Assembly: GCF_012034175.1 (NCBI RefSeq)
Contig: NZ_JAATEJ010000044.1
Span: 1-40,963, forward strand
Length of the DNA stretch: 40,963 nucleotides
Direction: 5' to 3'
Source of the DNA: Actinacidiphila epipremni
Lineage (GTDB): Bacteria > Actinomycetota > Actinomycetes > Streptomycetales > Streptomycetaceae
Both the position numbers and the translations under genes were made by a program. Below are positions 6,504-15,209 of the stretch, piece by piece; the stretch's first letter is position 1, and each line of letters opens with the position of its first letter. The notes under the pieces were generated by a model that saw only the letters and a list, made by a program, of their open reading frames with translations, searched no databases and was not told the origin of the DNA.

Positions 6504-8225
6504 ATGGCATCCAGCCCCGACACCCCGCAGCCGCCGGCCGGGACGCCCAGGACCGCCGCCGCGGCACGCCGCAAGACGACCCGGCACCGCGGTGAAGGCC
6601 AGTGGGCCAAGGGCCACTTCACGCCGCTCAACGCCAACGAGCAGACGAAGAAGGACGACGACGGTCTCAACGTGCGGACACGTATTGAGACGATCTACGC
6701 CAAGGCCGGCTTCGACTCCATCGACGGCGCCGACCTGCGCGGCCGTATGCGGTGGTGGGGCCTGTACACGCAGCGCCGCCCGGGGATCGACGGCGGGCGC
6801 ACCGCCATCCTGGAGCCGGAGGAGCTGGACGACCGCTACTTCATGATGCGGGTGCGGATCGACGGCGGCCGGCTGAGCGTGCCGCAACTGCGGGTGATCG
6901 GCGAGATCTCCCAGGAGTTCGCCCGCGGCACCGCCGACATCACCGACCGGCAGAACGTGCAGTACCACTGGATCCGCATCGAGGACGTGCCCGAGATCTG
7001 GCGCCGGCTGGAGGAGGTGGGCCTGTCCACCACCGAGGCGTGCGGCGACACCCCGCGCACCATCCTCGGCTCGCCGGTGGCCGGGATCGCCGAGGACGAG
7101 ATCATCGACGGCACGCCGGCGATCGAGGCGATCAAGACCCGCTACATCGGCAGCAAGGAGTTCTCCAACCTGCCGCGCAAGTTCAAGACCGCGATCTCCG
7201 GGTCGCGGCTGCTGGACGTGGTGCACGAGATCAACGACGTGTCGTTCGTCGGCGTCGAGCACCCCGAGCACGGCCCCGGCTTTGACCTGTGGGTCGGCGG
7301 CGCGCTGTCCACCAACCCGCGGCTGGGCGAACGGCTCGGCGCCTGGGTGCCGTTGGACGAGGTGCCCGAGGTGTGGGCCGGCGTGGTGGGCATCTTCCGC
7401 GACTACGGCTACCGGCGGCTGCGCTCCCGCGCCCGGCTGAAGTTCCTGCTGGCCGACTGGGGCCCGGAGAAGTTCCGCCAGGTGCTGGAGGAGGAGTACC
7501 TGCACCGCCCGCTCGTCGACGGCCCGGCGCCCGAACTGCCCACGCAGGTCTGGCGCGACCACATCGGGGTGCACAAGCAGCAGGACGGCCGCTTCTACGT
7601 CGGCTTCGCCCCGCGGGTCGGCCGGATCGACGGCACGACGCTGATCCGCATCGCCGAACTGGCCGGCCACCACGGCTCGGACCGGGTGCGTACCACCACC
7701 GACCAGAAGATGCTGATCCTCGACATCGAGGAGTCGCAGGTCGAGTCGCTGATCTCGGGCCTGAAGTCGCTGGACCTCCAGGTGCACCCCTCGCCCTTCC
7801 GACGCGGCACGATGGCCTGCACCGGCATCGAGTTCTGCAAGCTGGCGATCGTCGAGACCAAGGGGCGCGGCGCCGCGCTGATCGACGAACTGGAGCGCAG
7901 GCTCCCGGACTTCGACCAGCCGGTCAACATCAACATCAACGGCTGCCCCAACTCCTGCGCCCGTATCCAGACCGCCGACATCGGCCTGAAGGGCCAGCTG
8001 GTGACCGGCCCGGACGGGCAGCAGACGGAGGGCTTCCAGGTGCACCTGGGCGGCAGCCTAGGCCTGACCCCGGGCTTCGGCCGCAAGGTGCGCGGCCTGA
8101 AGGTCACCGCGGACGAGCTCCCGGACTACGTCGAGCGGGTGCTCACCCGCTTCGAGGCCGAACGCGAGGACGGCGAGCGCTTCGCCCAGTGGGCGGCGCG
8201 GGCCTCGGAAGAGGCGCTGTCGTGA
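6504..8225 (+). CDS. cysI: Ferredoxin-dependent assimilatory sulfite reductase (siroheme, 4Fe-4S)
   Basis: This 573-residue enzyme reduces sulfite to sulfide with six electrons from ferredoxin. The siroheme and 4Fe-4S ligands are visible as C439-x5-C445 (MACTGIEFCKLA) and C481-x3-C485 (NGCPNSCA). Tyr88 in RWWGLYTQR and Cys180 in STTEACGDTP are 92 residues apart, the same spacing as the Tyr69-Cys161 crosslink reported for M. tuberculosis SirA/NirA. This supports sulfite rather than nitrite as substrate and the ferredoxin-dependent subclass. The ATG at 6504 has AGAAGGA about 10 nt upstream; an earlier in-frame ATG at 6381 lies in the leader. Its stop overlaps the GTG of the next gene (GTGA). 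Siroheme could come through the chelatase-like gene at the end of the operon. Confidence 0.95.
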   Translation: MASSPDTPQPPAGTPRTAAAARRKTTRHRGEGQWAKGHFTPLNANEQTKKDDDGLNVRTRIETIYAKAGFDSIDGADLRGRMRWWGLYTQRRPGIDGGRTAILEPEELDDRYFMMRVRIDGGRLSVPQLRVIGEISQEFARGTADITDRQNVQYHWIRIEDVPEIWRRLEEVGLSTTEACGDTPRTILGSPVAGIAEDEIIDGTPAIEAIKTRYIGSKEFSNLPRKFKTAISGSRLLDVVHEINDVSFVGVEHPEHGPGFDLWVGGALSTNPRLGERLGAWVPLDEVPEVWAGVVGIFRDYGYRRLRSRARLKFLLADWGPEKFRQVLEEEYLHRPLVDGPAPELPTQVWRDHIGVHKQQDGRFYVGFAPRVGRIDGTTLIRIAELAGHHGSDRVRTTTDQKMLILDIEESQVESLISGLKSLDLQVHPSPFRRGTMACTGIEFCKLAIVETKGRGAALIDELERRLPDFDQPVNININGCPNSCARIQTADIGLKGQLVTGPDGQQTEGFQVHLGGSLGLTPGFGRKVRGLKVTADELPDYVERVLTRFEAEREDGERFAQWAARASEEALS

Positions 8226-8401
8226 GCGAGCGAGCCGCCCCGTTCTACTGCCCCTACTGCGGCGACGAGGACCTGCGGCCTTCGGAGGAGCGGCACGGCG
8301 CGTGGGAATGCCACGCGTGCGCACGCGCATTCCAGTTGTCGTTCCTCGGGCTGCTGGCGCGCCGGCCGGCTCCCGGTTCCCCGCAGGGAGGCGACGCATG
8401 A
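8222..8401 (+). CDS. Small four-cysteine (zinc-ribbon or rubredoxin-like) protein of the cys operon
   Basis: The 59-residue protein has cysteines arranged CPYC (10 and 13) and CHAC (30 and 33), followed by a hydrophobic stretch (FQLSFLGLLA) and a short basic tail. Two CxxC knuckles separated by 16 residues suit a single tetrahedral zinc or iron site. It is translationally coupled on both sides: its GTG overlaps the cysI stop and its TGA overlaps the cysH ATG. Such tight packing between sulfite reductase and APS reductase suggests work with one of them, for instance as an electron carrier, assembly factor or metal chaperone, but no function is established to my knowledge. The gene is too small to be called by composition alone; coupling and motif make it convincing. 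Confidence 0.8.
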   Translation: MSERAAPFYCPYCGDEDLRPSEERHGAWECHACARAFQLSFLGLLARRPAPGSPQGGDA

Positions 8402-9102
8402 CCACCGCACCGTATACGACCCAGGAGCTGGAGCGGCTCGCCGGGCAGGCCGGCCGCGACCTGGAGGACGCCCCGGCGCTCGACGTGCTGCGCTGGGCCG
8501 CCGAGACGTTCGGCCCGCGCTTCTGCGTGACGTCGTCGATGGAGGACGCCGTCGTGGCGCACCTGGCCTCGCGCGCGATGCCGGGTGTGGACGTGGTCTT
8601 CCTCGACACCGGCTACCACTTCCCCGAGACCATCGGGACCCGGGACGCGGTGGCCGCGGTGATGGACGTGAACGTCCTCACCGTCACGCCGCGGCAGACC
8701 GTCGCCGAGCAGGACGCGCAGTACGGCCCGCGGCTGCACGACCGCGACCCCGACCTGTGCTGCGCGCTGCGCAAGGTCGCCCCGCTGGAGCAGGCGCTCG
8801 CCGGCTACGACGCGTGGGCGACCGGCCTGCGCCGCGACGAGTCGCCGACCCGGGCGAACACCCCGGTCGTCGGCTGGGACCCCAAGCGCCGCAAGGTCAA
8901 GGTCGCCCCGATCGCCCGCTGGACGCTGGCGGACGTGCAGTCCTACGTCACCGAGCACGGGGTGCTCACCAACCCGCTGCTGATGGACGGTTACGCCTCC
9001 GTCGGCTGCGCGCCCTGCACCCGCCGGGTGCTGGAGGGCGAGGACGCCCGCGCCGGACGCTGGGCGGGGCTCGGCAAGACCGAGTGCGGGATCCACCTGT
9101 GA
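8398..9102 (+). CDS. cysH: Assimilatory APS reductase (4Fe-4S type phosphoadenylyl/adenylyl-sulfate reductase)
   Basis: This 234-residue enzyme belongs to the PP-loop family and would reduce adenylyl sulfate to sulfite and AMP using thioredoxin. The N-terminal part has FCVTSSMEDAVVAHLA (modified P-loop) and VVFLDTGYHFPETIGTRDAV. The iron-sulfur ligands CC at 121-122 (LCCALRK) and C204-x2-C207 (GCAPCTR) are all present, which marks the APS-using rather than the PAPS-using class. The catalytic Cys230 lies in the C-terminal ECGIHL. The ATG at 8398 overlaps the previous stop by ATGA. Although APS is the likely substrate, an APS kinase gene follows directly, so PAPS is also made. Confidence 0.93.
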   Translation: MTTAPYTTQELERLAGQAGRDLEDAPALDVLRWAAETFGPRFCVTSSMEDAVVAHLASRAMPGVDVVFLDTGYHFPETIGTRDAVAAVMDVNVLTVTPRQTVAEQDAQYGPRLHDRDPDLCCALRKVAPLEQALAGYDAWATGLRRDESPTRANTPVVGWDPKRRKVKVAPIARWTLADVQSYVTEHGVLTNPLLMDGYASVGCAPCTRRVLEGEDARAGRWAGLGKTECGIHL

Positions 9103-9167
9103 GCACGCAAGGCACGCACGAGACGACACCCACCACGACCCGGGCGACTCACGAGAAGGAGACCCCC

Positions 9168-9707
9168 ATGACCGGCGGCGCCACCGTATGGCTCACCGGC
9201 CTCCCGAGCGCCGGGAAGACCACCATCGCCCGGGCGCTGGCCGACCGGCTGCGGGCCGGGGGCCGGCGTACCGAGGTGCTGGACGGCGACGAGATCCGCG
9301 AGTTCCTGTCCGCGGGGCTCGGCTTCACCCGCGAGGACCGGCACACCAATGTGCAGCGCATCGGCTTCGTCGCCGAACTGCTCGCCTCGCACGGGGTGCT
9401 GGTGCTGGTGCCGGTCATCGCGCCCTACGCCGACAGCCGCGAGGCGGTGCGCAAGCGCCACCAGGCCAAGGGCACCGGCTACGTCGAGGTGCACGTGGCC
9501 ACACCGGTCGACGTGTGCTCGGTGCGGGACGTCAAGGGCCTCTACGCACGGCAGGCCGCGGGCGAACTGACCGGCCTGACCGGGGTGGACGACCCCTACG
9601 AGGTGCCGGAGACCCCCGACCTGCGGATCGAGACGCAAGGGAGCACCGTCGAGGAGTCCGCCGCAGCGGTCCACGCGCTGCTTGCCGAGAGGGGCCTGAC
9701 CATATGA
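9168..9707 (+). CDS. cysC: Adenylyl-sulfate (APS) kinase
   Basis: The 179-residue kinase converts APS to PAPS with ATP. Walker A is GLPSAGKTT near residue 11. The APS-binding core LDGDEIREFLSAGLGFTRED, followed by RHTNVQRIGFVAELL, and the DVKGLYARQAAGELTGLTGV segment are classic. The ATG at 9168 is preceded by AGAAGGAG and is preferred. A GTG at 9099 that overlaps the cysH stop is in frame and would add 23 Thr/Glu-rich residues with no family match, so translation may also be coupled. The gene ends in an ATGA overlap with cysD. It is a stand-alone kinase, not fused to CysN as in mycobacteria. Confidence 0.95.
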   Translation: MTGGATVWLTGLPSAGKTTIARALADRLRAGGRRTEVLDGDEIREFLSAGLGFTREDRHTNVQRIGFVAELLASHGVLVLVPVIAPYADSREAVRKRHQAKGTGYVEVHVATPVDVCSVRDVKGLYARQAAGELTGLTGVDDPYEVPETPDLRIETQGSTVEESAAAVHALLAERGLTI

Positions 9708-10639
9708 GCACGACCACCACGCACACCGAGCACCTGGACAGCCCGTACGCGCTGACCCACCTGGACGCCCTGGAGTCGGAGGCCGTGCACATCTTCCGCG
9801 AGGTGGCGGGGGAGTTCGAGCGGCCGGTGATCCTCTTCTCGGGCGGCAAGGACTCCATCGTCATGCTGCACCTGGCGCTCAAGGCGTTCGCGCCCGCGCC
9901 GGTGCCGTTCTCGCTGCTGCACGTCGACACCGGGCACAACTTCCCCGAGGTGCTGGACTTCCGCGACCGTACCGTCGCCCGGCACTCGCTGCGGCTGTAC
10001 GTCGCCAAGGTGCAGGACTACATCGACAGCGGGCAGTTGCGCGAGCGCCCCGACGGCACCCGCAACCCGCTGCAGACGGTGCCGCTGACCGAGGCCATCG
10101 CCTCGCACAAGTTCGACGCGGTCTTCGGCGGCGGGCGGCGCGACGAGGAGAAGGCCCGCGCCAAGGAGCGGGTGTTCTCGCTGCGCGACGAGTTCTCCCA
10201 GTGGGACCCGCGCCGGCAGCGCCCCGAGCTGTGGCAGCTCTACAACGGCCGGCACGCGCCGGGCGAGCACGTACGGGTCTTCCCGCTGTCGAACTGGACC
10301 GAGCTGGACGTGTGGCAGTACATCGCCCGCGAGCACATCGCGCTGCCGGAGATCTACTTCGCGCACGAGCGCGAGGTGTTCCAGCGGGGCGGCATGTGGC
10401 TGACCGCCGGCGAGTGGGGCGGCCCCAAGGACGGCGAGCCGGTGGAGACCCGGCTGGTGCGCTACCGCACCGTCGGCGACATGTCCTGCACCGGCGCCGT
10501 GGACTCCGACGCGACCACGCTGGACGCGGTGATCACCGAGATCGCCGCGTCCCGGCTGACCGAACGAGGTGCCACCCGCGCCGACGACAAGATGTCGGAG
10601 GCGGCCATGGAGGACCGCAAGCGCGAGGGGTACTTCTGA
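9704..10639 (+). CDS. cysD: Sulfate adenylyltransferase small subunit
   Basis: This 311-residue PP-loop ATPase activates sulfate to APS together with CysN. Visible features are VILFSGGKDSIVMLHLALKA (PP-loop), LLHVDTGHNFPEVLDFRDRT, VFGGGRRDEEKARAKERVFS, the RVFPLSNWTELDVWQYIARE block, and RYRTVGDMSCTGAVDS. Length is normal for the family. The start overlaps the cysC stop by ATGA and the stop overlaps the cysN start (TGATG), so cysC, cysD and cysN are translationally coupled. Confidence 0.96.
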   Translation: MSTTTTHTEHLDSPYALTHLDALESEAVHIFREVAGEFERPVILFSGGKDSIVMLHLALKAFAPAPVPFSLLHVDTGHNFPEVLDFRDRTVARHSLRLYVAKVQDYIDSGQLRERPDGTRNPLQTVPLTEAIASHKFDAVFGGGRRDEEKARAKERVFSLRDEFSQWDPRRQRPELWQLYNGRHAPGEHVRVFPLSNWTELDVWQYIAREHIALPEIYFAHEREVFQRGGMWLTAGEWGGPKDGEPVETRLVRYRTVGDMSCTGAVDSDATTLDAVITEIAASRLTERGATRADDKMSEAAMEDRKREGYF

Positions 10640-11991
10640 TGACGACGTCCGCCAGCCCGCTGACCGCCGAGCAGCTCTCGGCCACGACCCTGCTGCGGTT
10701 CGCCACCGCCGGTTCCGTCGACGACGGCAAGTCCACCCTGGTGGGCCGGCTGCTGCACGACTCCAAGTCGGTGCTCAGCGACCAGTTGGAGGCCGTCGAG
10801 CGCGCCTCGCTGGGCCGCGGCCAGGAGGCGCCCGACCTCGCGCTGCTCACCGACGGCCTGCGCGCCGAGCGCGAGCAGGGCATCACGATCGACGTGGCCT
10901 ACCGCTACTTCGCCACCGCCAACCGCCGGTTCATCCTCGCCGACACCCCCGGCCATGTGCAGTACACCCGCAACATGGTGACCGGCGCCTCGACGGCGCA
11001 GCTGGCCGTGGTGCTGGTGGACGCGCGCAACGGGGTCGTGGAGCAGACCCGCCGGCACGCCGCGGTCGCCGCGCTGCTGCGGGTGCCGCATGTGGTGCTC
11101 GCGGTCAACAAGATGGACCTGGTCGACTACGCCGAGCCCGTCTTCGCCGCGATCGCCGAGGAGTTCACCGCGTACGCGGCCTCGCTCGGCGTCCCGGAGA
11201 TCACCGCGATCCCGATCTCGGCGCTGGCCGGCGACAACGTGGTGGAGCCGTCGGCGAACATGGACTGGTACGGCGGCCCGACGGTGCTGGAGCACCTGGA
11301 GACGGTGCCGGTCAGCCATGACCTGACCGGCTGCCCGGCGCGTTTCCCGGTGCAGTACGTGATCCGGCCGCAGACCGCCGAGCACCCCGACTACCGCGGC
11401 TACGCGGGCCAGATCGCCTCGGGCATGCTGCGGGTGGGCGAGCCGGTCACCGTGCTGCCCTCGGGCCGTACCACCACCGTCTCCGGTATCGACGCGCTGG
11501 GCGTGGCCGTGGACACCGCGTGGGCGCCGCAGTCGGTGACCGTGCGGCTGGCCGACGACCTGGACGTCTCGCGCGGCGACATGATCGCCCCGTCGGACGC
11601 GCTGCCGCCCGTCACGCAGGACGTCCACGCGACGGTGTGCCATCTGCACGAGCGTCCGCTGCGGGTCGGCGAGCGAGTGCTGCTCAAGCACGGCACCCGG
11701 ACGGTCAAGGCCGTCGTCAAGGCGCTGCCGTACCGTATCGACCTCTCGCACGGGCTCGCGCACGACAACGACCCGGCGGCGCTTGAGGTCAACGACATCG
11801 GCGCGGTGCGGCTGCGCACCGCCGAGCCGCTGCCGATCGACGCGTACGCCGAGTCGCGGCTGACCGGTGCCTTTCTGCTGATCGACCCCGCGGACGGGAC
11901 GACGCTGACCGCCGGCATGGCGGGCGAGGCGTTCGCGGAGCCCCCGTCGGCCGCCGGTGGCGCGGCCGAGGACGAGGGATGGGACTTCTGA
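10639..11991 (+). CDS. cysN: Sulfate adenylyltransferase large subunit (GTPase)
   Basis: This 450-residue GTPase drives APS formation by CysD. The elongation-factor-like G domain shows G1 as GSVDDGKST near residue 26, the EQGITIDVAYRYF switch, G3 as DTPGH, and G4 as NKMD. The following beta-barrel domains contain RFPVQYVIRPQ and the family's HDNDPAALEVNDIG segment. It ends without the APS kinase domain found fused in mycobacteria, consistent with the separate cysC. It ends with an acidic, Ala-rich tail. It is the last of the densely overlapping cys genes; the transporter genes begin 258 nt later. Confidence 0.96.
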   Translation: MTTSASPLTAEQLSATTLLRFATAGSVDDGKSTLVGRLLHDSKSVLSDQLEAVERASLGRGQEAPDLALLTDGLRAEREQGITIDVAYRYFATANRRFILADTPGHVQYTRNMVTGASTAQLAVVLVDARNGVVEQTRRHAAVAALLRVPHVVLAVNKMDLVDYAEPVFAAIAEEFTAYAASLGVPEITAIPISALAGDNVVEPSANMDWYGGPTVLEHLETVPVSHDLTGCPARFPVQYVIRPQTAEHPDYRGYAGQIASGMLRVGEPVTVLPSGRTTTVSGIDALGVAVDTAWAPQSVTVRLADDLDVSRGDMIAPSDALPPVTQDVHATVCHLHERPLRVGERVLLKHGTRTVKAVVKALPYRIDLSHGLAHDNDPAALEVNDIGAVRLRTAEPLPIDAYAESRLTGAFLLIDPADGTTLTAGMAGEAFAEPPSAAGGAAEDEGWDF

Positions 11992-11993
11992 CC

Positions 11994-12095
11994 ATGGCTC
12001 AGGAAGCTTTCTCGGGATTCGCGAAGGAGGGCGGGCGCGTCGGCAGCGGCTCGCTCGGCTCGGGTACGGGCGGGGTCGCGCGATGTGTGCGCTGA
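11994..12095 (+). CDS. Possible 33-residue ORF after cysN
   Basis: An ORF starts at the ATG two bases after the cysN stop and encodes 33 residues beginning MAQEAFSGFAKEGGRVGSGS. Its only support is position. No ribosome binding site sits at normal spacing, and I recognise no family. The rest of the 258-nt gap before the transporter genes shows no clear feature beyond a purine-rich GAGAGGA at 12233-12239, which serves the next start. Confidence 0.2.
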   Translation: MAQEAFSGFAKEGGRVGSGSLGSGTGGVARCVR

Positions 12096-12249
12096 CCCGC
12101 ACCACGGCGGACCACGGCACTGCCGCGGCCGTCGCCGTACGCCCTGTGCGCGCCTGGCGCGCCCCGATGCACCGCCTTCGAAGACCTGACGAACTTCCGG
12201 CCGCGCCACCGCGCGCGACACGCCGGGCCTTACGAGAGGACACACACCT

Positions 12250-13398
12250 GTGTCTGCGCACGACCGTCCCGCGTCCCGTACCACCCCGCGCCACAGACTC
12301 GTCGCCGTGGCCGCCGCCCTGCCGCTGCTCTTCGGCGCGCTGACCGCCTGCGGCTACGGCTCCGACGACACGTCGGACGACAGCAGCTCGCCGGCCGCCG
12401 CCGCGTCGGCCGGGACCACCACCGCCGGCAAGCTCTCCGCCGACGAGGTGAAGATCGGCTACTTCCCGAACCTGACGCACGCCACCGCGCTGGTCGGGCT
12501 CAAGGAGGGCTTCTTCGCGCAGGAGCTGGGCGCCACCAAGATCAAGGAAGCCACCTTCAACGCCGGCCCCGCCGAGATCGAGGCGCTCAACGCCGGCTCG
12601 ATCGACATCGGCTGGATCGGCCCCTCCCCCGCGATCAACGGCTACACCAAGTCCAAGGGCACCAGCCTGAAGATCATCGCCGGCTCGGCGTCCGGCGGCG
12701 TGAAGCTGGTGGTCAACCCCGACAAGATCAAGACGCTCGCGGACGTCAAGGGCAAGAAGATCGCCACCCCGCAGCTCGGCAACACCCAGGACGTGGCGCT
12801 GCTGAACTGGATCAAGTCGCAGGGCTGGAAGGTCGACGCGCAGAGCGGCAAGGGCGATGTGTCGGTGGTGCGCACCGACAACAAGATCACCCCGGACGCG
12901 TACAAGAACGGCTCCATCGACGGTGCGTGGGTGCCGGAACCCACCGCGTCGAAGCTGGTCAGCGAGGGTGCCAAGGTGCTGCTCGACGAGAGCGACCTGT
13001 GGCCGAACAAGCAGTTCGTGATCACCAACGTGATCGTGTCGCAGAAGTTCCTCAAGGAGCACCCGGACGTCGTCGAGGCGGTGCTGCGCGGCTCGGTGAA
13101 GACCAACGCGTGGATCAAGGCCAACTCCGACAAGGCGAAGGCCGATGCGAACGCCGAGCTGGAGAAGCTGACGCAGAAGGCGCTGCCGGCCGACATCCTC
13201 GACCCGGCGTGGGCCTCGATCCAGGTGCTGGACGACCCGCTGGCCGCGACCGCGAAGGCCGAGGCCGACCACGCGGTGTCCGCGGGCCTGCTGGACGCCC
13301 CGCAGCTCAACGGCATCTACGACCTGGCGCCGCTCAACAAGGTGCTGACCGCCGCCGGGCAGCCGACCGTGGACGCGGCCGGCCTCGGCACGCAGTGA
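12250..13398 (+). CDS. Substrate-binding lipoprotein of a sulfonate/taurine/nitrate-type ABC transporter
   Basis: The 382-residue protein begins with a basic stretch, a hydrophobic segment and the lipobox LTAC with Cys34, then an Asp/Ser/Ala linker, so it should be anchored outside the membrane. The binding domain shows the SsuA/TauA-like pattern: VKIGYFPNLTHATALVGLKE, GPAEIEALNAGSIDIGWIGP, SPAINGYTKSKG and GKKIATPQLGNTQDVALLNW. The placement after sulfate assimilation genes and before a chelatase-like gene argues for an organosulfur compound or sulfate as ligand, but the exact substrate cannot be read from sequence. The start is GTG with GAGAGGA about 10 nt upstream. Confidence 0.9.
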   Translation: MSAHDRPASRTTPRHRLVAVAAALPLLFGALTACGYGSDDTSDDSSSPAAAASAGTTTAGKLSADEVKIGYFPNLTHATALVGLKEGFFAQELGATKIKEATFNAGPAEIEALNAGSIDIGWIGPSPAINGYTKSKGTSLKIIAGSASGGVKLVVNPDKIKTLADVKGKKIATPQLGNTQDVALLNWIKSQGWKVDAQSGKGDVSVVRTDNKITPDAYKNGSIDGAWVPEPTASKLVSEGAKVLLDESDLWPNKQFVITNVIVSQKFLKEHPDVVEAVLRGSVKTNAWIKANSDKAKADANAELEKLTQKALPADILDPAWASIQVLDDPLAATAKAEADHAVSAGLLDAPQLNGIYDLAPLNKVLTAAGQPTVDAAGLGTQ

Positions 13399-13447
13399 CG
13401 GACCGTCGAACCGCGTGACAACCGAACCGAGAACCCCAGGAGGTGAC

Positions 13448-14242
13448 ATGGCCGACACGCTCACCAGTGCCGCGGCGCAGGCCGTGGACAGCGCCGCCCA
13501 CGCGGCCCGGCTCGACCATGTGTCGAAGGCGTTCGGCGGGCCCGGTGGCCGCCAGCTCGTGCTGGACGACATCACGCTCGATGTGGCTCCGGGCGAGTTC
13601 GTGTGCCTCCTGGGCGCCTCGGGCTGCGGCAAGTCGACGCTGCTGAACCTGGTCGCGGGACTGGACAAGCCGTCCGCCGGGAGCATCACGACTCCCGGCG
13701 GCCGGCCGGCCCTGATGTTCCAGGAGCACGCGCTCTTCCCGTGGCTGACGGCGGGCAAGAACATCGAGCTGACGCTGCGGCTGCGCGGCATGCCGCGCGA
13801 CCGGCGGCGCGGCGAGGCCGAGCGGCTGCTGTCGCTGGTGCGGCTCGGCGGCGCGTACGGCAAGCGGGTGCACGAGCTGTCCGGAGGTATGCGGCAGCGG
13901 GTGGCGCTGGCCAGGGCGCTGGCGCAGGACAGCCAGCTGCTGCTGATGGACGAGCCGTTCGCGGCGCTGGACGCGATCACCCGGGATGTGCTGCACGACG
14001 AGCTGACCCGTATCTGGTCCGAGACGGACCTGTCGGTGCTGTTCGTGACGCACAACGTACGGGAGGCGGTGCGGCTGGCCCAGCGGGTCGTGCTGCTGTC
14101 CTCGCGGCCGGGCCGGATCAACCGCGAGTGGCGGATCGACATCCCGCAGCCGCGGCGGATCGAGGACGCGGCCGTGGCGGACCTGTCCGTCGAGATCACC
14201 GAGGAACTGCGTGGGGAGATCCGCCGCCATGGCCAGCACTGA
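13448..14242 (+). CDS. ATP-binding subunit of the sulfonate-type ABC transporter
   Basis: The 264-residue ATPase has Walker A GASGCGKST at residues 56-64, the Q-loop MFQEHALFPWLT, the signature LSGGMRQRVALARALA, Walker B LLLMDEPFAALD and the switch His in FVTHNVREAV. This is the SsuB/TauB/NrtD subfamily. An AGGAGGTG ribosome binding site at 13438-13445 fixes the ATG at 13448 over the GTG at 13415. The gene overlaps the permease gene by 14 nt. Confidence 0.94.
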   Translation: MADTLTSAAAQAVDSAAHAARLDHVSKAFGGPGGRQLVLDDITLDVAPGEFVCLLGASGCGKSTLLNLVAGLDKPSAGSITTPGGRPALMFQEHALFPWLTAGKNIELTLRLRGMPRDRRRGEAERLLSLVRLGGAYGKRVHELSGGMRQRVALARALAQDSQLLLMDEPFAALDAITRDVLHDELTRIWSETDLSVLFVTHNVREAVRLAQRVVLLSSRPGRINREWRIDIPQPRRIEDAAVADLSVEITEELRGEIRRHGQH

Positions 14243-15209
14243 GACCGACCCGACGCCCGGACCGGGCGCACCGGACGCGGGTGACGGGACGCCGCAGCAG
14301 GCCGCGGGGCCGGTCCTGGACAAGGCCGCGGACCGGCCGGCGCCGGCCGGGAACGACCTGTCGGGCCTGGAGGCGGGCCTGGACGCGCTGGACGCCGTCA
14401 CGATCCGGCGGGCGTCGGTCGGGCAGGTGCTGCTGAAGAAGGTGCTGCCGCCGGTCACCGCGATCGTGCTGGTGCTGGTGGTGTGGCAGCTGGCGGTGTG
14501 GGGCAAGGTCGCCGATCCGACGAAGCTGCCGAGCCCGTCGGAGGTCGGCAGCGAGCTGGCCGACCGGTGGCGGGCCGGCGACCTGTTCTCCATCATCTGG
14601 ACGAGCCTGTCGCGCGGCCTGCTGGGCTTCCTCGCCGCGCTCGCCATCGGCACCCCGCTGGGGCTGCTGGTGGCGCGGGTGCCGTTCGTCCGGGCGGCGA
14701 TCGGGCCGATCCTGTCCGGGCTGCAGTCGCTGCCGTCGGTGGCGTGGGTGCCGGCCGCGGTGATCTGGCTGGGCATCGAGGACTCCGCGATGTACGCGGT
14801 GATCCTGCTGGGCGCCGTGCCGTCGATCGCCAACGGCCTGGTGGCCGGCATCGACCAGGTCCCGCCGCTGTATCTGCGGGCCGGCCGCACCATCGGCGCG
14901 ACCGGCCTGCGCGGCGCCTGGTACATCCTGCTGCCGGCCGCGCTGCCGGGGTATGTGGCGGGCCTGAAGCAGGGCTGGGCGTTCTCCTGGCGGTCGCTGA
15001 TGGCCGCCGAGCTGATCGCGTCCTCGCCCGACCTCGGGGTCGGTCTCGGGCGCTATCTGGAGAACATGCGGGAGGGCTCCGACATGGCAGGCGTCTTCCT
15101 CGGCATCCTGCTGATCCTGGTCGTCGGTATCGCCATCGACCTGCTGATCTTCAGCCCGCTGGAGCGCTGGGTGCTGCGCTCGCGCGGACTGACCGCCCGG
15201 AGCCAGTGA
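14229..15209 (+). CDS. Permease subunit of the sulfonate-type ABC transporter
   Basis: The 326-residue protein has an unusual ~75-residue Asp/Pro/Ala-rich cytoplasmic lead. About six membrane helices of the SsuC/TauC type follow, and the coupling-helix segment APPLYLRAGRTIGA-like (here VPPLYLRAGRTIGATGLRGA) is visible. The sequence LPSVAWVPAAVIWLGI is a typical helix in this family. The start ATG has GGGGAG 10 nt upstream and lies inside the ATPase gene; the stop overlaps the GTG of the next gene by GTGA. Together with the two preceding genes it forms a complete importer. Confidence 0.93.
   Translation: MASTETDPTPGPGAPDAGDGTPQQAAGPVLDKAADRPAPAGNDLSGLEAGLDALDAVTIRRASVGQVLLKKVLPPVTAIVLVLVVWQLAVWGKVADPTKLPSPSEVGSELADRWRAGDLFSIIWTSLSRGLLGFLAALAIGTPLGLLVARVPFVRAAIGPILSGLQSLPSVAWVPAAVIWLGIEDSAMYAVILLGAVPSIANGLVAGIDQVPPLYLRAGRTIGATGLRGAWYILLPAALPGYVAGLKQGWAFSWRSLMAAELIASSPDLGVGLGRYLENMREGSDMAGVFLGILLILVVGIAIDLLIFSPLERWVLRSRGLTARSQ

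Noticed and set aside
9099..9167. Upstream GTG start of cysC overlapping the cysH stop
   Set aside because: The 23 extra residues have no family match and a strong AGAAGGAG precedes the ATG at 9168, though coupling through this GTG cannot be excluded.
10462..14271. A 1269-residue minus-strand frame
   Set aside because: Antisense to cysD, cysN and the transporter genes; composition is that of a shadow frame.
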